Shown one piece after another: positions 1 to 7,254 of a stretch of 14,761 nt of DNA. The translations under genes were made by a program, and so were the position numbers. Source of the stretch: CAYNLG01 sp964397995. GTDB lineage: Bacteria > Planctomycetota > Phycisphaerae > FEN-1346. The notes beneath the pieces are model-generated. The model was not told where the DNA came from and searched no databases. It saw nothing but the letters and a program-made list of their open reading frames with translations. Location of the stretch: NCBI GenBank assembly GCA_964397995.1, contig CAYNLG010000088.1, positions 1 to 14,761 on the forward strand, in the 5' to 3' direction. How positions within the stretch are numbered: the first letter of the stretch is position 1; each line of letters opens with the position of its first letter.

Positions 1-771
1 CTCCACGAAATCGCGAGACACCGCGACGAGGTCGCCGCCGACCCCGACGGCTACACCCTCGAGGCGCGCGGCAAAGAGACGCGCGGCTTCGTCGATGCCG
101 ACGGCACGACCTTCCTCCAGCGGTCCAAGGAGGAAGCCCACGACTACCGCTACTTCCCGGAGCCGGACTTGGTGCCCTTCGTGCCCGAGCCCGCGTGGCT
201 GGAGCGCGTCCGGGCGTCCGTGCCGGAGCTCCCCGAGGCCCGCCGCGCCCGCTTCGCCGAGGCATACGGCCTCTCCGCCTACGATGCCGGCGTCCTCACG
301 GCCGAACGCGACCTCGCCGACTTCTTCGAAGCCGTCGCCCGGGCGACCGGCGACCCCAAGGCCGCCGCCAACTGGGTGGCCCAGGACGTCCTCCGCGTCC
401 TCAACGAGCGGAAGGTGCCCGTGGGCGAACTGGGCGTCTCGGCCGAAGGTCTGGCCGAACTCATCGGTCTCGTCAAGGCCGGCACCATCAACCGCAACAC
501 CGCCGCCGAGGTCTTCGAGAAGATGCACGCCGGCGGCCGCGACGCCAAGGCCATCGTCGAGCACGAAGGCCTGGCCCAGGTCTCGGACACGTCGGAGCTC
601 CAGACGCTGGTCGCGAAGGCGATCGACGAGAACCCGCGGGCGGCCGACGACTTCCGCGGCGGCAAACAGGCCGCCATCGGCCGCCTCATCGGCGCCGTCA
701 TGAAAGCCTCAGGCGGCAAAGCCAACCCCCAGGTCGTCCGCGACCTGCTCACCAAGACCCTCTGCGCCTGA
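1..771 (+). CDS. gatB: Aspartyl/glutamyl-tRNA(Asn/Gln) amidotransferase subunit B, 3' part
   Basis: The reading frame is open from the first base, so the gene starts outside the window; 256 C-terminal residues are visible, ending in TGA. GatB is the tRNA-binding and kinase subunit of GatCAB, which converts mischarged Glu-tRNA(Gln) or Asp-tRNA(Asn) to the correct amide form in the cytoplasm using ammonia supplied by GatA. The fragment contains the GatB signature RSKEEAHDYRYFPEPDL at fragment residues 41-57, the end of the catalytic cradle domain. It is followed by a helical domain and an Ala/Lys-rich YqeY-like tail (for example AANWVAQDVLRVLNE and GLVKAGTINRNTAAEVF), which binds the tRNA elbow. 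No frameshift is seen. Neither gatA nor gatC is in view; they may lie to the left. Identification is confident from the signature and the tail-domain pattern. Confidence 0.95.
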   Translation, partial: LHEIARHRDEVAADPDGYTLEARGKETRGFVDADGTTFLQRSKEEAHDYRYFPEPDLVPFVPEPAWLERVRASVPELPEARRARFAEAYGLSAYDAGVLTAERDLADFFEAVARATGDPKAAANWVAQDVLRVLNERKVPVGELGVSAEGLAELIGLVKAGTINRNTAAEVFEKMHAGGRDAKAIVEHEGLAQVSDTSELQTLVAKAIDENPRAADDFRGGKQAAIGRLIGAVMKASGGKANPQVVRDLLTKTLCA

Positions 772-811
772 CCCCCCGCGCGTGTCGTTCGCCGTTGCTG
801 CTCTATGGACT

Positions 812-829
812 GCGGCGATTCATCGCCGC
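812..829. repeat. Perfect inverted repeat (8 bp stem, 2 base centre)
   Basis: GCGGCGAT at 812-819 and ATCGCCGC at 822-829 are exact reverse complements around TC, 41 bases after the gatB stop. There is no following T tract, so it is not a standard intrinsic terminator. It may contribute to gatB transcript-end stability or be a palindromic intergenic repeat unit. Confidence 0.6.
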
Positions 830-838
830 TCTGCCGTT

Positions 839-855
839 CGGGAGCGTGGCTCCCG
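839..855. repeat. Perfect inverted repeat (7 bp stem, 3 base loop)
   Basis: CGGGAGC at 839-845 and GCTCCCG at 849-855 pair around GTG. It starts only 9 bases after the previous hairpin, giving a double hairpin downstream of gatB, again without a T tract. Confidence 0.6.
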
Positions 856-1035
856 GCCGCTGTCGTTCCATACACGCCGCGTACATAGGCGCGCCGCTCT
901 ATCGCGACGCGGGCGCTGGCGTTTCCCATCGGCAGCTGGCGCCGCCGCACTCGAAGCGCCGCCACGGCTGTCAAGTCGATGAGCGCATGGACATGCCGTA
1001 GCGTTGAGCAGACATGCCAGGGCCGGACGGCATGA

Positions 1036-1055
1036 CCCCGAGCTCCCGCTCGGGG
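1036..1055. repeat. Perfect inverted repeat (8 bp stem, 4 base loop)
   Basis: CCCCGAGC at 1036-1043 and GCTCGGGG at 1048-1055 pair around TCCC. This is the third strong GC hairpin in the gatB-plsY gap. It has no T tract on either side. Confidence 0.55.
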
Positions 1056-1130
1056 CGCGAATGAACAGCCCCCGCGTATCTACATCCCGCGCGGCCACGG
1101 CCTCGCCGTCCCAGACCAGCCTCGTCTCCG

Positions 1131-1170
1131 TCACTTCGCTACTACGTCACTACGTTACTTCGTTACTTGT
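1131..1170. repeat. Degenerate tandem octamer array, five units
   Basis: Five consecutive 8-base units are TCACTTCG, CTACTACG, TCACTACG, TTACTTCG and TTACTTGT, consensus roughly TTACTWCG. A separate pair of identical octamers, CCCAGTCA, lies at 1213-1228. An 8-base period is not coding-compatible, which supports this being non-coding simple repeat. Confidence 0.55.
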
Positions 1171-1466
1171 ACGCGCGACCCGCGCCACCCCGTTCGCCGA
1201 GTCAAACCACGCCCCAGTCACCCAGTCACCTTGCCCCCCACGCACTACGTTCCCACTCGCGGCAGTTTGCCCAAAGCGCCCAGGTTTCCCATCCCCGCGC
1301 GGCCGAAATTCTGCAGCGAACGGTTCGCCATGCGTTTAGCGCCACCGGGCGCGCGGGTCGGGTCGGCGGCCGGGGGTCGCGCGCGGCACCCCGGCCCGCG
1401 GAAAAAAGAAGCCAAAAACCGGAAAAAAGAATGACAAAAGAGGACAAAAAGAAGCCACTGGACGGC

Positions 1467-1488
1467 AAAAACGAGGCCGGAAAAGGCC
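1467..1488 (-). terminator. Possible intrinsic terminator for the LPS operon (weak stem)
   Basis: Read on the minus strand, GGCC, a 6-base loop (TTTTCC) and GGCC are followed by TCG and then TTTTT. The stem has only four G-C pairs. It lies about 230 bases downstream of the plsY stop, in a pyrimidine-rich stretch of the predicted transcript. Confidence 0.3.
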
Positions 1489-1519
1489 ATTCAGCGGTCG
1501 AAAAAAGGCAAAAGAAGGC

Positions 1520-1542
1520 AAAAAAGAGGCCGATTTCGGGCC
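1520..1542 (-). terminator. Probable intrinsic terminator downstream of plsY
   Basis: On the minus strand GGCC (1542-1539) and GGCC (1531-1528) form a short G-C stem around CGAAATC, followed by TC and six T residues (1525-1520). It is the first hairpin plus T-tract combination met after the plsY stop at 1714. Several other T-rich runs follow, which together could act as a termination zone. The stem is short, so strength is uncertain. Confidence 0.4.
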
Positions 1543-1713
1543 GTTTCGGCGATACTATAGGATATAAACCGACACGATAGTATGCGCGGTCGGGTGGCAC
1601 GGAACCCCCCGGCGGCACCATACGCATGTGTATGCCCTCGTGCTCCCGGCGGCCGAACAAGCCGGAGGCCGGCGTAACAGCGCATGGCGATGCGTGATGC
1701 GCCGACGTGGCCG

Positions 1714-2370
1714 CTACAGTTGCCTCGGCCCGAACCGGTTCTCCGTCCCGGCCGCCAGCCGCTGGAAGTTCGTCTTGTGCCGCGCGAGCACCAATACCAC
1801 CAGCAGGAGCACAAAGACCGTCACCGGCAGGTACGGCCCCCACGCGTCGGCCCGCTCGAAGACCAGGTACCCCGCGGCAAAGACGACGACCGCGGCCGAC
1901 GAGGCGACGCTCACATATCTCGTGGCGGAGAACACAAGCACCCACGCCCCGAACGCCGCCAAACCCATCCACCGCAGCATCGGAAAGGCCGCGACGACGC
2001 CCAGGCTGGTGGCCACGGCTTTGCCGCCGCGGAACTTCAGATACAGCGAGAAGACGTGCCCGAGGATGGGCCCCAAGGCCGCGATCACGACCAGTAGCCA
2101 CCGCTGGCGGCCCATATCGAGGTCTGTCAGGGCGGGCATAAGTACCACCGCCGCCACCGTCGGGCCGAACCCTTTCGCGACGTCCAGGGCGAACGCCAGC
2201 AGCCCCCACGGGGCGCCGCACACGCGGCCGCAGTTGGTCGCGCCGATGTTCCGGCTCCCGTGGCGCCGAATGTCGACGCCGCGCGTCGTGCCGATGAGCC
2301 AGCCGAACGGGATTGAGCCGACCAGGTAGCCGGCCACGAGCCACACCGCGGCCACGACGAAGGGATTCAC
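1714..2370 (-). CDS. plsY: Glycerol-3-phosphate acyltransferase PlsY
   Basis: This 218-residue inner-membrane enzyme transfers an acyl group from acyl-phosphate to sn-glycerol 3-phosphate, making lysophosphatidate for phospholipid synthesis. The length is normal for PlsY. Family blocks are in the usual order: GSIPFGWLIG at 18-27 in the first membrane helix, RRHGSRNIGATN at 35-46, DVAKGF at 63-68, the phosphate-binding GHVFSLYLKFRGGKAV at 104-119, RYVSVASSA at 151-159, and the tail RHKTNFQRLAAGTENRFG at 197-214. Several hydrophobic helices (about 4-27, 54-80, 90-107, 131-148, 155-170, 180-196) fit a polytopic protein. The start is GTG at 2370, overlapping the stop of the upstream glycosyltransferase as GTGA, with a canonical AAGGAGG seven bases upstream, so translation is probably coupled. 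It is the last gene of the minus-strand operon. Confidence 0.95.
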   Translation of the reverse strand: MNPFVVAAVWLVAGYLVGSIPFGWLIGTTRGVDIRRHGSRNIGATNCGRVCGAPWGLLAFALDVAKGFGPTVAAVVLMPALTDLDMGRQRWLLVVIAALGPILGHVFSLYLKFRGGKAVATSLGVVAAFPMLRWMGLAAFGAWVLVFSATRYVSVASSAAVVVFAAGYLVFERADAWGPYLPVTVFVLLLVVLVLARHKTNFQRLAAGTENRFGPRQL

Positions 2371-3539
2371 GCCTGCTCCTCCTTCCGGGCGGCGGCGCGC
2401 TCGATGACGGCCATCATCTCGCGGAAGTTCCGCTGCAGGGGATACTGCTCGGCTGTCCGCCGCGCGGCCGCGCCCATGCGCTCACGCTCGCCGGGGTCGA
2501 GCAGCCGCTCCATGGCGCGGGCGAGGGCGGCCCGATGGTCGGGCCGGTGGACGATCAGGCCCTCGGCGCCGTCCTCCATCAGCTCGGCCGCCCCGTTGAA
2601 ACGGGTCGTAATCACCGGCAAACCGCACGCCAGGGCCTCGAGTACAACCAGGGAACACGGGTCGTACCATGTCGGATGCACATAAATATCGGCGGCGCCG
2701 TAATACGGCACGACGTCGGCCTTCGCCCCCGGGAAGACAAGCCGCCCCGCGCAGCCAAGGCGGCGGGCGAGACGCTGGTACGGCGCCGGTTTGCCCCGCC
2801 CGACGACGACGATCCGCCACGCCCCGCCGCGCGCGCCCGCCAGGTCGGCGGCCGCCTCGACGAGCTCCCGGAGGCCCTTCAGGCGGAAGTTGTGGGCCAC
2901 GAGCAGAAAGATCGCCTCCTCCGGCTTGAGGCCGAGCTTCGAGCGGAGGGCGTCGCGCTTGGCCGCCCGCGCCTCCGGGCTGAACCGCTCCGTGTCGACG
3001 CCGTTGTAGACGAGGTGGAGCCGGTCGTCCGGCACGTTGTAGAAGGTCCGCATGTCGCGGCGGACCATCTCGCTGATGGCGACGACCTCGGGCGGCGGGT
3101 GGGCGTTGTACTGGTGCGCTTCAATGGCGAGATGGGTCCGAATTCGCGGGTTTGCGGCGTCGAACGCGGCCTTCAGACCCCGCGCCAGGCGGCTGCGGAG
3201 GAGCAGCAGGTTCTGACGCCGCGTCCCCGGCAGCGTCCCGCCGTGCGGCTGCAGGACGTCGGCGCCGTAGGTCCGGCCGACCGCCACGGTCGCGTCGAGA
3301 CGGGCCTTGCGCGCGGCCTTCCGGGCGGCCAGGGCGAACCGGCGGTCGCGCTGCCACCGCGTCATCCCGCGGTGCATGATCCGGTGCGTGTACGCCCCTT
3401 CCGGCGACTTGCCGAAGCCCCCCGCGAACAGGTGCACCTCGTGCCCATTGGCCAGGAGCTCCTCGGTGAATCGGTAGACGTACGTCTCCGCCCCGCCGCG
3501 CGCGGGGTCCAGGTATTCGAGTTGGAAGCCGATTCGCAC
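2367..3539 (-). CDS. Family 4 glycosyltransferase, WaaG-like (LPS core)
   Basis: This 390-residue GT-B fold enzyme probably adds a hexose to the LPS inner core from a nucleotide sugar on the cytoplasmic face of the inner membrane. Its N-terminal part has the glycine loop PARGGAET at 12-19 and the linker-like block VVAISEMVRRDM at 152-163. YNGVDTERFSP at 178-188 opens the C-terminal GT4 domain, with LLVAHNFRLKG at 212-222 and the nucleotide-sugar site DPCSLVVLEALACGLPVI at 293-310. The usual acidic pair appears as Asp293-x7-Glu301. Overall order resembles WaaG (RfaG), but the acceptor and donor cannot be read from sequence. I chose GTG at 3539, with GGAAGG nine bases upstream, because residues encoded further upstream in the same frame are low-complexity and run into the preceding gene. 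The 71-base gap before it is the largest in the operon; its stop overlaps plsY. Confidence 0.85.
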   Translation of the reverse strand: MRIGFQLEYLDPARGGAETYVYRFTEELLANGHEVHLFAGGFGKSPEGAYTHRIMHRGMTRWQRDRRFALAARKAARKARLDATVAVGRTYGADVLQPHGGTLPGTRRQNLLLLRSRLARGLKAAFDAANPRIRTHLAIEAHQYNAHPPPEVVAISEMVRRDMRTFYNVPDDRLHLVYNGVDTERFSPEARAAKRDALRSKLGLKPEEAIFLLVAHNFRLKGLRELVEAAADLAGARGGAWRIVVVGRGKPAPYQRLARRLGCAGRLVFPGAKADVVPYYGAADIYVHPTWYDPCSLVVLEALACGLPVITTRFNGAAELMEDGAEGLIVHRPDHRAALARAMERLLDPGERERMGAAARRTAEQYPLQRNFREMMAVIERAAARKEEQA

Positions 3540-3610
3540 GCGTTCGGGCCTTCCGGGGCTGGGGGCGGTTCCATTCTGGCAGGGGCGGCCGGGCGCGGCC
3601 AGCGGATTCT

Positions 3611-5335
3611 CTAGTCGGGCGGGGGTGCGGCGCCGCCGCGCCGGGCCTCGCGCCGGGCCACCCGCCGCGCCCGTCGGACGACGCGCCGCAGCCATGCCTT
3701 CGCCTCCGGCGTCAGACGCCCGCCCAGGTACGCCCGGGCGAAGCGCATCCGGTCCGTGTCCGTGAAGACCCGCGAACGCACCCACGTGGCCTCGCTCGGC
3801 CACGACGAGAAGAGCAGGGCGGCCAGGTCCTTGACGATGCCGCGCCGCCGGCGCCACCCGCGCGGCCGGCCGACACGGCCGAGGTCGATCAGGTGCAGGA
3901 CGGGCTCGCCCCCGGTCTTGCGTATCAGGATATGACACAGATACAGGTCGCGATGGACGAAGCCGGCCCGGTGGAACCGCCGCACCAATTCGCCCATAGA
4001 CCGCAAAAGTTGGCGTTTCTCGCGGGTTCGCCCGGGGTCAGCTGGTGGCGCGAACCGGGCCTCGGCGTGGACGTCGGCCTGCGTGGCGCCGGGGACTTCT
4101 TCCGTGACGAGGCAGCTCCGCTCGGTCCGCCCGCCGTGCGCCAGGGCCTCGCCGACGGCGACGATCCGCATCGTCGGCACGCCCGCCTCCGTCACGCGGA
4201 CGATCTGTTTCATCTCCTCGACCGCCTGCGAGGTCGGCTCGCCAAGGCTGATCGTCCGGCGCAGGGCCAGGCGCGGTGGGACGCGGGTATACCGCTTCAG
4301 GTAGACCGCGACCGGTTTGTCCCCGAGGGACGGCAGTTCGGCCCGGACCGTGCTGCGGCCGTCCTTCTCGCGGAAGACCTCGCCCCCGTGGGCCATCAGG
4401 GCGTCGAGCGTCACGAGCCCCGCCGCCTCCAAGTGCCCCCGGAAGGCCTCGTTGATCCGCAGGCGGCCGCCGTCGACGACGGCCATCGTCTCGTCCGCAA
4501 GCGGTACCATGCCGGGCGGGGCGGTCCGCCGCTCGGCGATCAGGTGCGGGTCCCGGCCGCGCTCCGCCACGCGATGGGCCTCGCGCAGAACGCGTTCGAT
4601 CAGGCCCCGGGCCTCGGGCCGCGACCAGCGCTCGCCCAGGTACGCCCGCAGCATGCGCAGCCGGTCCACCGGCCGCACGCCCGGCACGAGCGTCGTCGCG
4701 TAGAGCCGCGCGAGATCCTTCCGGGCCCGGCGGCGGGTGCGGCGGCCGAGGCGCTGGGCGTCGATGAAGACAACGCGCGGCCCGGCCGCGGCGTCCAGCT
4801 CCTCGAGAAAGAGGTGCTTGGCATAGAGGTCGCGGTACACGAACCCCGCGTCGTGAAGCCCGCGGACGGCCCTGCCGACGGCGACGGCCACGCGCCGCAT
4901 CGCCTCGGGCCGCTCGCGGGGACCCTCCGTGTGCAGCCAGGCCGCCAGACTCGGGCCTTCGACCGCCCTCACGGCCAGGAGCGACCGCGGGCCGCCGGCG
5001 CCCTCGGTGCGGCCATGCGCGACGGGGTCGGCCACGTGGCCGCCCGCTTCGGCCAACGCCCGCAGATTGGCCCATTCCCGGGCCGCGGGCGGCTTGGGCC
5101 ACCGGCCGCGGAGAAGCGCCGTCCATGGCGCCTGGGCGGCCTCGCCCCAGCGGCGCTTCACGTAGAGAACGAGCGGCTCGGCGCCCGGCCGGGCAAGCTC
5201 CAGCCGCGACACGCTCCGCTGACGGTGGCCGTCGACGATGCAGGCGCCGGCGGCGGCGTAGAGGGCCTCGAACGCGGCCAAGCCGGCCGCCTCCAGGGCC
5301 TCGCGGTACGCCGGCTGGATGTCGAGAATCGCCAT
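3611..5335 (-). CDS. Tandem double WaaP/InaA-type LPS kinase
   Basis: This 574-residue protein holds two copies of a lipopolysaccharide kinase (WaaP/Kdo kinase family) domain, which use ATP to phosphorylate sugars of the LPS inner core at the inner membrane. Copy 1 (about 1-270): ATP-binding Lys60 in LYVKRRW, catalytic loop YRDLYAKH at 167-174 (Asp169), metal-binding IDAQRLGRR at 191-199, KDLARL at 206-211. Copy 2 (about 290-574): Lys347 in VYLKRY, HRDLYLCH at 461-468 (Asp463), IDLGRVGR at 483-490, KDLAALLFSS at 502-511. The copies start alike (EAAGLAAFEAL and EAAGLVTLDAL) and end alike (LRAYLGERWSRPEA and ARAYLGGRLTPEA), so this is a duplication of about 290 residues. Copy 1 has Tyr for the usual His before the catalytic Arg-Asp. 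Typical family members have one domain of roughly 250-290 residues. ATG at 5335 is preferred; an in-frame GTG at 5341 is possible. The tail is very basic. Confidence 0.88.
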   Translation of the reverse strand: MAILDIQPAYREALEAAGLAAFEALYAAAGACIVDGHRQRSVSRLELARPGAEPLVLYVKRRWGEAAQAPWTALLRGRWPKPPAAREWANLRALAEAGGHVADPVAHGRTEGAGGPRSLLAVRAVEGPSLAAWLHTEGPRERPEAMRRVAVAVGRAVRGLHDAGFVYRDLYAKHLFLEELDAAAGPRVVFIDAQRLGRRTRRRARKDLARLYATTLVPGVRPVDRLRMLRAYLGERWSRPEARGLIERVLREAHRVAERGRDPHLIAERRTAPPGMVPLADETMAVVDGGRLRINEAFRGHLEAAGLVTLDALMAHGGEVFREKDGRSTVRAELPSLGDKPVAVYLKRYTRVPPRLALRRTISLGEPTSQAVEEMKQIVRVTEAGVPTMRIVAVGEALAHGGRTERSCLVTEEVPGATQADVHAEARFAPPADPGRTREKRQLLRSMGELVRRFHRAGFVHRDLYLCHILIRKTGGEPVLHLIDLGRVGRPRGWRRRRGIVKDLAALLFSSWPSEATWVRSRVFTDTDRMRFARAYLGGRLTPEAKAWLRRVVRRARRVARREARRGGAAPPPD

Positions 5336-5356
5336 GGGCACCGGCCCGCGGGCCGC

Positions 5357-6214
5357 CTATCGGTCCAGGGATGCATCGTCCATCAGGTCGCGTGCGAGGT
5401 CCGAGTGCATGACCCGCCGCAGCATCCGCTTCACCTTCTGGTTCCCCCGCCAGTGGTCGAGCCCGCCGCGCCCCAGCAGCGCCGTCGCGTGGGCCACGTG
5501 GTCCACGTAGGCGTGCATCTCCTCGGCCGAAAGGCGCACGCCCGTATGCCCGGCGGCCACCAGCCCATGGTAAAGGAGTGAGCCGGTCGGATGCGAGGCG
5601 TCGGGCTGGAAGGTGAGCCCGAGGGCGCGGACGCGGTCGAGGTCGTAGATGGCGCAGTAGCTCCGGGGGTACCAGGCCGTCGTCTGGAGCTCGGGCTTTG
5701 GCTTCATCCCGACCAACCGCCGCAGGAAGGCCTTGATCCGCCGCTCGTCCCACAGCCGCTTCAGGGCCCGGTACCAGCCGGGGTCGTAGTCCATCTTGCC
5801 GGCGCCGAGGGCGGCCGCGTACGGATCGGCCTTCAGACGGCCCAGGAGGGCTCCCAGCCAGCCTTCGCGTCGGACGATGGTGTCGGTATGGAAGCTGACG
5901 AGCCACCGGCCGCGCGCCCCCTCCATCCCCAGGTCCATCGCCGTCGCGTGGGCACGGGCGGCCTCCGGCTCGGTCTCCGGGCCGCGCTCGATCAGGCGAA
6001 TCCACCTGATGCCGCGCAGCACCTCGACCGACCCGTCGGTGGAGTGGTTGTCGACGACGAGGACCTCGTACGGATGGTCCGTCAGCCGCCGGATGGCCCG
6101 CAGGCACAGCCGCACGAGCTCCGGCGTCTGGTAGTGCGGGATGACGATGGAGGCCAAGGCGTCGGGCCGCTCGCGGCCGTCGCGGATGGCCAGAAGCCGG
6201 TCGCGGTCGATCAT
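5357..6214 (-). CDS. Family 2 glycosyltransferase
   Basis: This 285-residue GT-A enzyme probably adds a sugar to LPS core or another surface glycan. Visible features are the N-terminal nucleotide-binding strand SIVIPHYQT at 22-30, the VVDNHSTDGS block at 53-62 and the Asp-containing metal site FHTDTIV at 108-114. Between them, RAHATAMDLGMEGARGRWLVSFHTD resembles GT2 proteins that insert a helix before the metal site (quoted in two parts: RAHATAMDLG at 87-96 and GRWLVSFHTD at 102-111). No membrane helix is evident, so it is likely cytosolic or peripheral. The start ATG at 6214 overlaps the stop of the upstream heptosyltransferase as ATGA; upstream codons in the frame belong to that gene. The kinase gene begins about 20 bases downstream. 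Donor and acceptor are unknown. Confidence 0.85.
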   Translation of the reverse strand: MIDRDRLLAIRDGRERPDALASIVIPHYQTPELVRLCLRAIRRLTDHPYEVLVVDNHSTDGSVEVLRGIRWIRLIERGPETEPEAARAHATAMDLGMEGARGRWLVSFHTDTIVRREGWLGALLGRLKADPYAAALGAGKMDYDPGWYRALKRLWDERRIKAFLRRLVGMKPKPELQTTAWYPRSYCAIYDLDRVRALGLTFQPDASHPTGSLLYHGLVAAGHTGVRLSAEEMHAYVDHVAHATALLGRGGLDHWRGNQKVKRMLRRVMHSDLARDLMDDASLDR

Positions 6215-7254
6215 GGGCCCGCCTCCGCGGCGTTGGCGCCGCGGCGAAGGGCCTCGCCGAGGGCGTCGGCGGCTGCTTCCGGGGCGATCTTCCACATGCA
6301 CTCCGCTCCGCCCCGCGGACAGACCGGCTGCTGGCACGGCCCGCACGGCAGGTCCTGCTGGAGTCGGACTTCCCTGGCGTGCCACGTCTCGGTCCAGCGG
6401 ATGTCGGTCGGGCCGAACAGGGCCACCACCGGCCGGTCAAGCGCCGCCGCGTAGTGCCGCAGGCCGCTGTCGATGGCCACCATGGCCCGGGCGTCGCGGA
6501 CGGCGGCCCGGGCGGAGGCCAGGTCGATGTTCTTGTCGTGGAGGGTCACGCAGGCCCCCTGAGCCGAGGCCACGATAGCCTTGGCCGTGGCCGCATCCGA
6601 CGGGCCACAGACGACCGCGCCCGTCAGGCCGAACCGCTCGCGGGCGAGCTGGGCCAAGCGGCCCCAGTGCTGGACCGGCCACTGCTTGGACGGGCCGAAC
6701 GACGCCCCGGGGGCCAGAATGAGGGCTGTTTCCGGCGCGACGTCGGCCGCCCGGAACGCCGCCGCCGCGGCCGCGTCGTCCGCCTCGGTCGGGAAGAGCG
6801 CCATCCGCTTGTCGTCGGCGGGCGCCCCCACATGGGCCGCCAAGCGGAGGTAGTAGTCGATCTGCGGCAGCGGGATGAACCCGCCGTCCGCGGCCCGTTC
6901 CGGCGGGATACGGTCGGTCAGCAGCCACCCGCGGCCATCGCGGTCGTAGCCCACGCGGCGCTCGACCCGGGCCATCCGGAAGAGCAGGGCCGTCCGCGCG
7001 CTGTTCGGCAGCAGGACCCCGGTGCTGACGCCTTCCTTGCGGAGCGCCCGGGCGGCCCGCAACGTCCCGCGGACGGACCGCTCGACTTCGACGAAGGCGT
7101 CCGTCCACGGGTTCGGGTCCAGCACGGTCCGCACGGGCGGCCGGGCGACGGCAACGAGTCGCTCATCCGGAAAGGCTGTACGCAGGGCCCGCAGGGCCGG
7201 GGTTGCCATGACGGCGTCGCCGACCCAGCTCGGCAGGGCCACGGCCAGCGTCAT
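6211..7254 (-). CDS. waaF: ADP-heptose:LPS heptosyltransferase (WaaF type, family 9)
   Basis: This 347-residue GT9 enzyme transfers heptose from ADP-heptose to the LPS inner core at the cytoplasmic side of the inner membrane. Motifs in order: PSWVGDAVMATPALRALR at 8-25 (acceptor-binding N-domain), LLPNSARTALLFRMA at 81-95, RRVGYDRDGRG at 99-109, then the C-domain with PGASFGPSKQWP at 182-193, DSGLRHYAAALDRPVVALFG at 262-281 and PTDIRWTE at 282-289. The C-terminal cysteine cluster CGPCQQPVCP at 304-313 with C319 is typical of WaaF-like rather than WaaC-like proteins. Length is normal. The start is ATG at 7254, overlapping the upstream stop as ATGA; its own stop overlaps the next gene the same way. 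The genes for making ADP-heptose lie immediately upstream, which supports the substrate. Whether it adds heptose I or II cannot be settled here. Confidence 0.92.
   Translation of the reverse strand: MTLAVALPSWVGDAVMATPALRALRTAFPDERLVAVARPPVRTVLDPNPWTDAFVEVERSVRGTLRAARALRKEGVSTGVLLPNSARTALLFRMARVERRVGYDRDGRGWLLTDRIPPERAADGGFIPLPQIDYYLRLAAHVGAPADDKRMALFPTEADDAAAAAAFRAADVAPETALILAPGASFGPSKQWPVQHWGRLAQLARERFGLTGAVVCGPSDAATAKAIVASAQGACVTLHDKNIDLASARAAVRDARAMVAIDSGLRHYAAALDRPVVALFGPTDIRWTETWHAREVRLQQDLPCGPCQQPVCPRGGAECMWKIAPEAAADALGEALRRGANAAEAGP

Larger units (their letters stand above)
772..1713. other. Long intergenic region between convergent gatB and plsY, no supported gene
   Basis: About 940 bases separate the end of gatB (+) from the end of plsY (-). 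Open frames here are short, overlap one another on both strands and match no family I recognise. The left part (780-1060) is GC-rich with three perfect hairpins. A short tandem octamer array lies at 1131-1170 and a duplicated octamer at 1213-1228. From about 1400 to 1540 the plus strand is purine-rich with many A tracts, and 1545-1585 is unusually AT-rich for this window. No tRNA-like or rRNA-like sequence was recognised. Because both flanking genes end here, this is expected to be a termination region rather than a promoter region. Confidence 0.7.

Noticed and set aside
1431..1580. Possible small Lys-rich protein of 49 residues on the plus strand
   Set aside because: It starts at an ATG inside the A-rich block and its lysines follow from the A tracts. 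Codon use is unlike the GC-rich genes around it, there is no convincing ribosome binding site, and I recognise no family.
772..1713. RNA gene, CRISPR array or insertion sequence in the long gap
   Set aside because: No tRNA arms, no regularly spaced long repeats and no transposase-like frame were seen; the repeats are 8-base units only.
3540..3610. Internal promoter ahead of the WaaG-like gene
   Set aside because: The 71-base gap is GC-rich and contains no recognisable -35/-10 pair on the minus strand.
3540..3938. N-terminal extension of the WaaG-like glycosyltransferase to a start at 3938
   Set aside because: The additional residues are low-complexity and overlap the end of the kinase gene. 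The protein family begins at the GTG at 3539, which has a good Shine-Dalgarno sequence.
4038..6440. Very long open frame (about 800 residues) on the minus strand overlapping the kinase and glycosyltransferase genes
   Set aside because: Its translation is Arg/Pro/Gly-rich with no motif, and the overlapping frames contain clear family motifs. Long spurious frames are expected at this GC content.
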